From contig JBBSEZ010000012.1 in NCBI GenBank assembly GCA_038239195.1, forward strand, positions 1-54,383: DNA of 54,383 nt, written 5' to 3'. Both the position numbers and the translations under genes were made by a program. Below the pieces are notes generated by a model. The model had not been told where the DNA came from. It did no database searches and was given only the letters and a program-made list of their open reading frames with translations. The first letter of the stretch is position 1. Each line of letters opens with the position of its first letter. Below, one piece after another: positions 50,993-54,383 of the stretch. This DNA comes from JBBSEZ01 sp038239195. GTDB taxonomy: Bacteria > Planctomycetota > Planctomycetia > Gemmatales > Gemmataceae.

Positions 50993-52636
50993 TCACGTCG
51001 CGCCAAGCGCCACCGGCTGGTAAATCCAGTAGGTTCCCTGGGTCAGGTGCGACAGATTGTAGGTAGCCTCGGTCACGTAGAGCTGATTGTTGCTGTTCTG
51101 CTCGAGCACGTCGTACACGCCGTTGCCAAGGACCTGCTTGATGATGGCCGTGTGGTGCGGCGCCGAGATCCCATCCGAATCGGTATAATCCCGGAACTGG
51201 ATGATGTCCCCCGCGAGGATGGGCGTGCGGTTGTAATGCCCCGATTGGTCTTTGGAAGCCGTATAGGTGACGTCCTCAACCTCGAGGCCGTTCGTAAAAT
51301 ACAGATGGTCCTCGTAGGCCCCAGCCCCCCAGATGTAGTCCTTTTCCAGTCCCGACACGCCGTAATTGTAGGTCGTCTTCGCCCCCGCGTATTGCAGCGC
51401 CTGGATTGCCAGATCGGTACACTGCCCCGATCCGACCTGCCGCCCCAGCATGCTCTCCGCAAAGGCCACCACGCGATTATTGTAGTTCAGGTTCGACTCG
51501 ACCGGCACCTGGAAGAACGACGGAACGAGGAGGGAACGGGGCCCCGACGCGCCTCCGTTGGCGATGTCCCGGTGGTCTGCCACGAGGGAGAACCCGTTCG
51601 TGTCGTAACCGTAGAGGAGCCCGTTTGTTTTGACGTCGAGCAGGGAAGGCTGGCCCCCGGCGCCGACCTGGGGGGCGATGCCAACGCTCTGGTTGTCCAG
51701 CAGGACGAAGCCGCCCGTGCCGTAGGCATACAGGTAGCCGTTGGTTTCCAGGTCGTACAGGGCCTGGCGGCCGAAGCCATCGATCCCCGTGGTGACGGTT
51801 TGCGTCTGGTTGTCCAGCAGGACGAAGCCGCCCGTGCCGTAGGCGTACAGCTGGCCGTTGACCTTCAGGTCGTAGAGCGCCTGGCGGCCGGAGGCATCGA
51901 TCCCCGTGGTGATCGATCCCGTCCCGTCGTCCAGCAACCCGAAGCCACGCGTGTCGTAGACGTACAGGTGGTCGTTGTTCTTCAGGTCGTACAGGGCCTG
52001 GTGGCCGGAGGCATCGACCCCCGCGGCGATCGAGCCCGCCTGGTTGTCCAGCAGGACGAAGCCGCCCGTGCCGTAGGCATACAGGTAGCCGTTGGTTTCC
52101 AGGTCGTACAGGGCCTGGCGGCCGAAGGCATCGACGCCCGACGCGATGGTTTGCGTCTGCTTGTCCAACAGGACGAAGCCGCCCGTGCCGTAGGCGTATA
52201 GCTGGCCATTGACCTTCAGGTCGTACAGGGCCTGGCGGCCGAAGCCATTGACCCCCGAGGCGATCGAGCCCGTCCCGTCGTCGAGGAGGACGAAGCCGCC
52301 GGCGCCGTAGGCGTACAGGTGGCCGTTGGTCTTCAGGTCGTACAGGGCCTGGCGGCCGGAGGCATCGACCCCCACAGCGATCGAGCCCGCCCCGTCGTCC
52401 AGCACTGTGGTGCCAGCGGTATCTGTTCGCGTCAAACGGCCGTTGGCCTGGAGGCTGACCACGTCCCCCTGCGCTAACACGTTGTTGAGGGTGCTGCTGA
52501 CCGAGGGGACCTCGCGGTTCTCCAGTGTCTCCAGCATCGGCCGGAAGGTGGCCTTCCGGGCCGCCCTCCTTTCAGGACGGAGAAATGGCCTCCGCACGCT
52601 CTGGAGGAGGGTGGAGAGCACGTCGAGGAGGGCCAT
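50993..52636 (-). CDS. Exported beta-repeat protein with CHAP-like C-terminal domain
   Basis: This 547-residue protein starts at ATG 52634-52636, near TAGGAA. The N-terminus (RPMLETLENREVP, about residues 33-45) is the kind of 'LE-LEnR' sequence found on many secreted planctomycete proteins. About seven or eight units of 39-40 residues follow (about 60-365), each reading close to 'GRQALYDLKTNGHLYAYGTG', a beta-propeller-like pattern. The C-terminal domain (about 390-547) has GSGQCTDLAIQAL (Cys406) and APHHTAI (His494/His495) with a later Glu/Asn, as in CHAP amidases or NlpC-type peptidases. It may bind sugars through the repeats and cut peptidoglycan or another substrate; this is inference. 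Confidence 0.8.
   Translation of the reverse strand: MALLDVLSTLLQSVRRPFLRPERRAARKATFRPMLETLENREVPSVSSTLNNVLAQGDVVSLQANGRLTRTDTAGTTVLDDGAGSIAVGVDASGRQALYDLKTNGHLYAYGAGGFVLLDDGTGSIASGVNGFGRQALYDLKVNGQLYAYGTGGFVLLDKQTQTIASGVDAFGRQALYDLETNGYLYAYGTGGFVLLDNQAGSIAAGVDASGHQALYDLKNNDHLYVYDTRGFGLLDDGTGSITTGIDASGRQALYDLKVNGQLYAYGTGGFVLLDNQTQTVTTGIDGFGRQALYDLETNGYLYAYGTGGFVLLDNQSVGIAPQVGAGGQPSLLDVKTNGLLYGYDTNGFSLVADHRDIANGGASGPRSLLVPSFFQVPVESNLNYNNRVVAFAESMLGRQVGSGQCTDLAIQALQYAGAKTTYNYGVSGLEKDYIWGAGAYEDHLYFTNGLEVEDVTYTASKDQSGHYNRTPILAGDIIQFRDYTDSDGISAPHHTAIIKQVLGNGVYDVLEQNSNNQLYVTEATYNLSHLTQGTYWIYQPVALGAT
51660..52400 (-). repeat. Tandem repeats of about 117-120 nt
   Basis: About seven copies of the unit encoding 'GRQALYDL..NG.LYAYGTGG' are read on the minus strand. 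Copies are highly similar in nucleotides as well as residues, suggesting recent duplication or concerted evolution. Confidence 0.85.
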
Positions 52637-53278
52637 AGGTGTTCCTACTTTTGTGTGGACGGAGGCTACCCAGCGCAACAAGGGTGCGAAAAGGCGCCTG
52701 CGTAGGTTGGTTGTGGAAGAAGGAAACTTAATCGGTTGATTGCCGCCGCCTCCCGCCGGCCACGCGGAGGAAGGAGGCCTGGAGGGCGCAGGCGGCAAGG
52801 CGCACGAGAACCTCAGGGGCCGGGAAGCGGGAAGGATAGCTGGAGGCAAGGAAGAGCACACTCGATGAGGATGCCTCCCTGGACAACCCGGGGCTGCCGG
52901 CTCTCGTCGTGAAGGTTCGGGCCCCATAACCTCGCAAGAACTCATGTCCCTCGAGACGGTAAAAGGGAAATAGTCGGCGGCGGGTGGTCCGTGTGGCAGG
53001 CGTGGTTGGGACCAAGCCACATCTCCAAAATAACTAACGTGTGAACACTGGTCAACACGAGAATGAACAGCACCTGCGCTGACCGTGACCTGCAGTTCTC
53101 GGGGCCGTGGCGAAACGGTCGGTAGGGCCGCAGTGATCGTGCCGGCGCCGTCCTTCCATTCCCTCTCGGCTGCCTCCCTTTCCACCTTGCTACGAACAGA
53201 AAGGGCCCCGTAAGGTGGAAGAGACGGCAGCGCCGGCACGGGCCCGCTGCGCCCCTCCCGGTTTCCGCGGGACACCTC
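52637..53278. other. Divergent spacer of 642 nt
   Basis: No protein gene is supported. It includes a long imperfect stem at 53138-53240 upstream of the membrane protein gene. The small open frames here lack coding character. Confidence 0.5.
53138..53240 (+). promoter_or_regulatory. Long imperfect stem upstream of the membrane protein gene
   Basis: CGTGCCGGCGC (from 53138) pairs with GCGCCGGCACG (ending 53240), and inside it TTTCCACCTT pairs with the run around AAGGTGGAA. It ends 38 nt before ATG 53279 and may form a leader structure. Confidence 0.45.
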
Positions 53279-54349
53279 ATGAGCGAAACGGCCGACGTCT
53301 GGTACATTCGCTTCCCCGATGGCCGGGTGCTGCGAGCTGCCAATAGCACCGTCGTGCGCCAGCAACTCAGCAACGGGCGCATCCCTTCGGGCAGCCTGGT
53401 CCGTCGGACGCAGGTAGAAGAGTGGGTGGCGCCCGAAGAGGCCCCCGCGTTGAGTGGCGCGGTGCGCAGCGTCGCACGCTCCGAGCCGTCCACCGTGGCG
53501 TCGCGCGTCGATCCCGCCCAGTTGCGCTTGCTCGGGGTGCGCTCGCTGCTCGAAGACCTCCTCGCCGCCCTGGACAGTGCCCTGGTGCGCCAGAAGCTGC
53601 TTGTCGCGGCCCTGGCCAGCCTGGCGCTGGGCGCCCTCTTGGCCCTGGGTCGCTACTCGTTCTTGCCGTGGCTCCCGGAGGCCTGGGGCTGGGCCCTCGG
53701 CGCCCTTGGAATACTCGTCTTCGCCGCTCTTTCGACCTTGCTGTCGCGCTTCACGTACGTCGAGCTATCCCAGATGCGGCCCGCCCGCTGGGGCGAGGGG
53801 CTGCAAAGTTTGCGGGCCTTCACGGCGCGCCTCGCCGTGGCCCAAGGCGGCGCGGGCGCGCTGCTCGCGGCGTTCATACTTGTGCTGCGCGAGTTGCCAG
53901 TTTGGTTGAGGTTCGGCGCGGAGGAGCAGCCATGGGCCACCCTGGAACAGGTCCTCGGCCACGCCGCCGTGGTGCTGGGCATGGGGCTCGAGCTGGTGCT
54001 CTGGCCACTGGCCGCTCTGCTCTTCCTGCTGGCGCCGATCGTTGTCGTCGAGCGCTGCGGCGTGGGCAGTGCCCTTCGCCAGTGGTTGGCACTGGCCCGC
54101 CGCGACTTCTGGAAGTTATTGTTCTGCGAGGCGCTGGCGCTGAGCATCGGGGCCCTCGTGACGCTGCCGTTTGCGCTGCCGCTGTTCGTCCTGCACCTGC
54201 GCGAGCCGGAGGCGCGGTACGCGGAGACGGCCCGGGTGGTGCGAGACGTCGTCGCGGGGCTGACGTTGACGCCGGTGCTGGCCTATCTCGTCGTTGCCAA
54301 CGTGTTCGTCTATCTCCACCTGCGCTACGAGCTCGCCGGGCGACGCTGA
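53279..54349 (+). CDS. Multi-pass membrane protein with GYF-2-like N-terminus
   Basis: This 356-residue protein starts at ATG 53279; the upstream 'CGGGACACCTC' gives no strong ribosome site. The N-terminal domain (about residues 6-50) with WYIRFPDGRVLRAANSTVVR resembles the GYF-2-type small domain common at the start of planctomycete and other bacterial membrane proteins. After a linker, six or so hydrophobic helices follow (about 105-125, 135-155, 185-205, 215-245, 275-300 and 320-345). It is complete to its stop at 54347-54349. Function is unknown; one possibility is a membrane-protein-assembly or transport-related role. Confidence 0.75.
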   Translation: MSETADVWYIRFPDGRVLRAANSTVVRQQLSNGRIPSGSLVRRTQVEEWVAPEEAPALSGAVRSVARSEPSTVASRVDPAQLRLLGVRSLLEDLLAALDSALVRQKLLVAALASLALGALLALGRYSFLPWLPEAWGWALGALGILVFAALSTLLSRFTYVELSQMRPARWGEGLQSLRAFTARLAVAQGGAGALLAAFILVLRELPVWLRFGAEEQPWATLEQVLGHAAVVLGMGLELVLWPLAALLFLLAPIVVVERCGVGSALRQWLALARRDFWKLLFCEALALSIGALVTLPFALPLFVLHLREPEARYAETARVVRDVVAGLTLTPVLAYLVVANVFVYLHLRYELAGRR

Positions 54350-54370
54350 GCGCGCCGCCCCGCTGGCAGG

Positions 54371-54383
54371 CCCCCCCCCCCCC
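54371..54383. other. Poly-C run at the window end
   Basis: Thirteen consecutive C residues end the sequence. They may be a genuine homopolymer or the artefact of a contig edge. Confidence 0.7.

Overview
The window is GC-rich and densely coded, and looks like a chromosomal segment of a planctomycete, most likely Gemmataceae-like. This is inferred from gene content, since no rRNA or housekeeping marker is present. The supporting signs are a DUF1559-type protein with an N-terminal zinc ribbon, an 'LE-LEnR-P' N-terminus on an exported repeat protein, several alternative sigma factors, a Ser/Thr kinase with a DUF4384-like tail next to a TPR-CHAT protein, and a Bacteroidetes/planctomycete-style two-protein cytochrome c assembly pair. 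I see no tRNA, rRNA, CRISPR array or intact transposon.

Layout. 1-4.7 kb: a lipoprotein and ResB-like plus CcsA-like cytochrome c maturation proteins, in one overlapping operon ended by a strong hairpin. 4.9-10.3 kb: small membrane proteins, a Gfo/Idh/MocA oxidoreductase, a CpsB-type PHP phosphatase, a DUF6331-like protein and an FGGY sugar kinase. 10.3-15 kb: a long DUF1559-like membrane protein with two tandem-repeat tracts, divergent from an MCE/OmpA-like protein. 15-22.8 kb is a regulatory block: an unusual sigma factor, a receiver-less sigma-54 activator, a MASE1/multi-PAS histidine kinase, and an ECF sigma/anti-sigma pair whose leader carries a 58-bp palindrome. 22.9-28 kb: exported proteins (one extremely His/Lys/Gly-rich) and a roughly 1-kb cassette with a toxin/immunity-like gene pair. 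That cassette is bounded by 113-bp direct repeats copied from the 3' end of the adjacent gene.

28-31.9 kb: an unusually long, hairpin-rich leader precedes a sigma-70 factor with an extended N-terminus; a small gene plus nucleotidyltransferase pair follows. 32-43 kb: penicillin acylase, a 50-residue gene, RtcA, a lipoprotein, and an SDR gene bracketed by inverted copies of a REP-like element. Next come a FolK-SDR fusion and a tightly overlapping set encoding a prenyltransferase-fold exported protein, a membrane protein and a DRG-type GTPase. 43.4-50.6 kb: an ECF sigma, Ser/Thr kinase and TPR-CHAT protein in a row behind a good promoter, followed by the stub of a second copy of the TPR-CHAT start and an IS66 remnant. 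51-54.4 kb: an exported beta-repeat/CHAP-like protein and a multi-pass membrane protein. The window ends in 13 C residues.

The candidates most worth following as new biology are the sigma/kinase/TPR-CHAT cassette, the structured leader before the sigma-70 gene, the direct-repeat-bounded toxin/immunity cassette, and the FolK fusion to an SDR that lacks the catalytic tyrosine.
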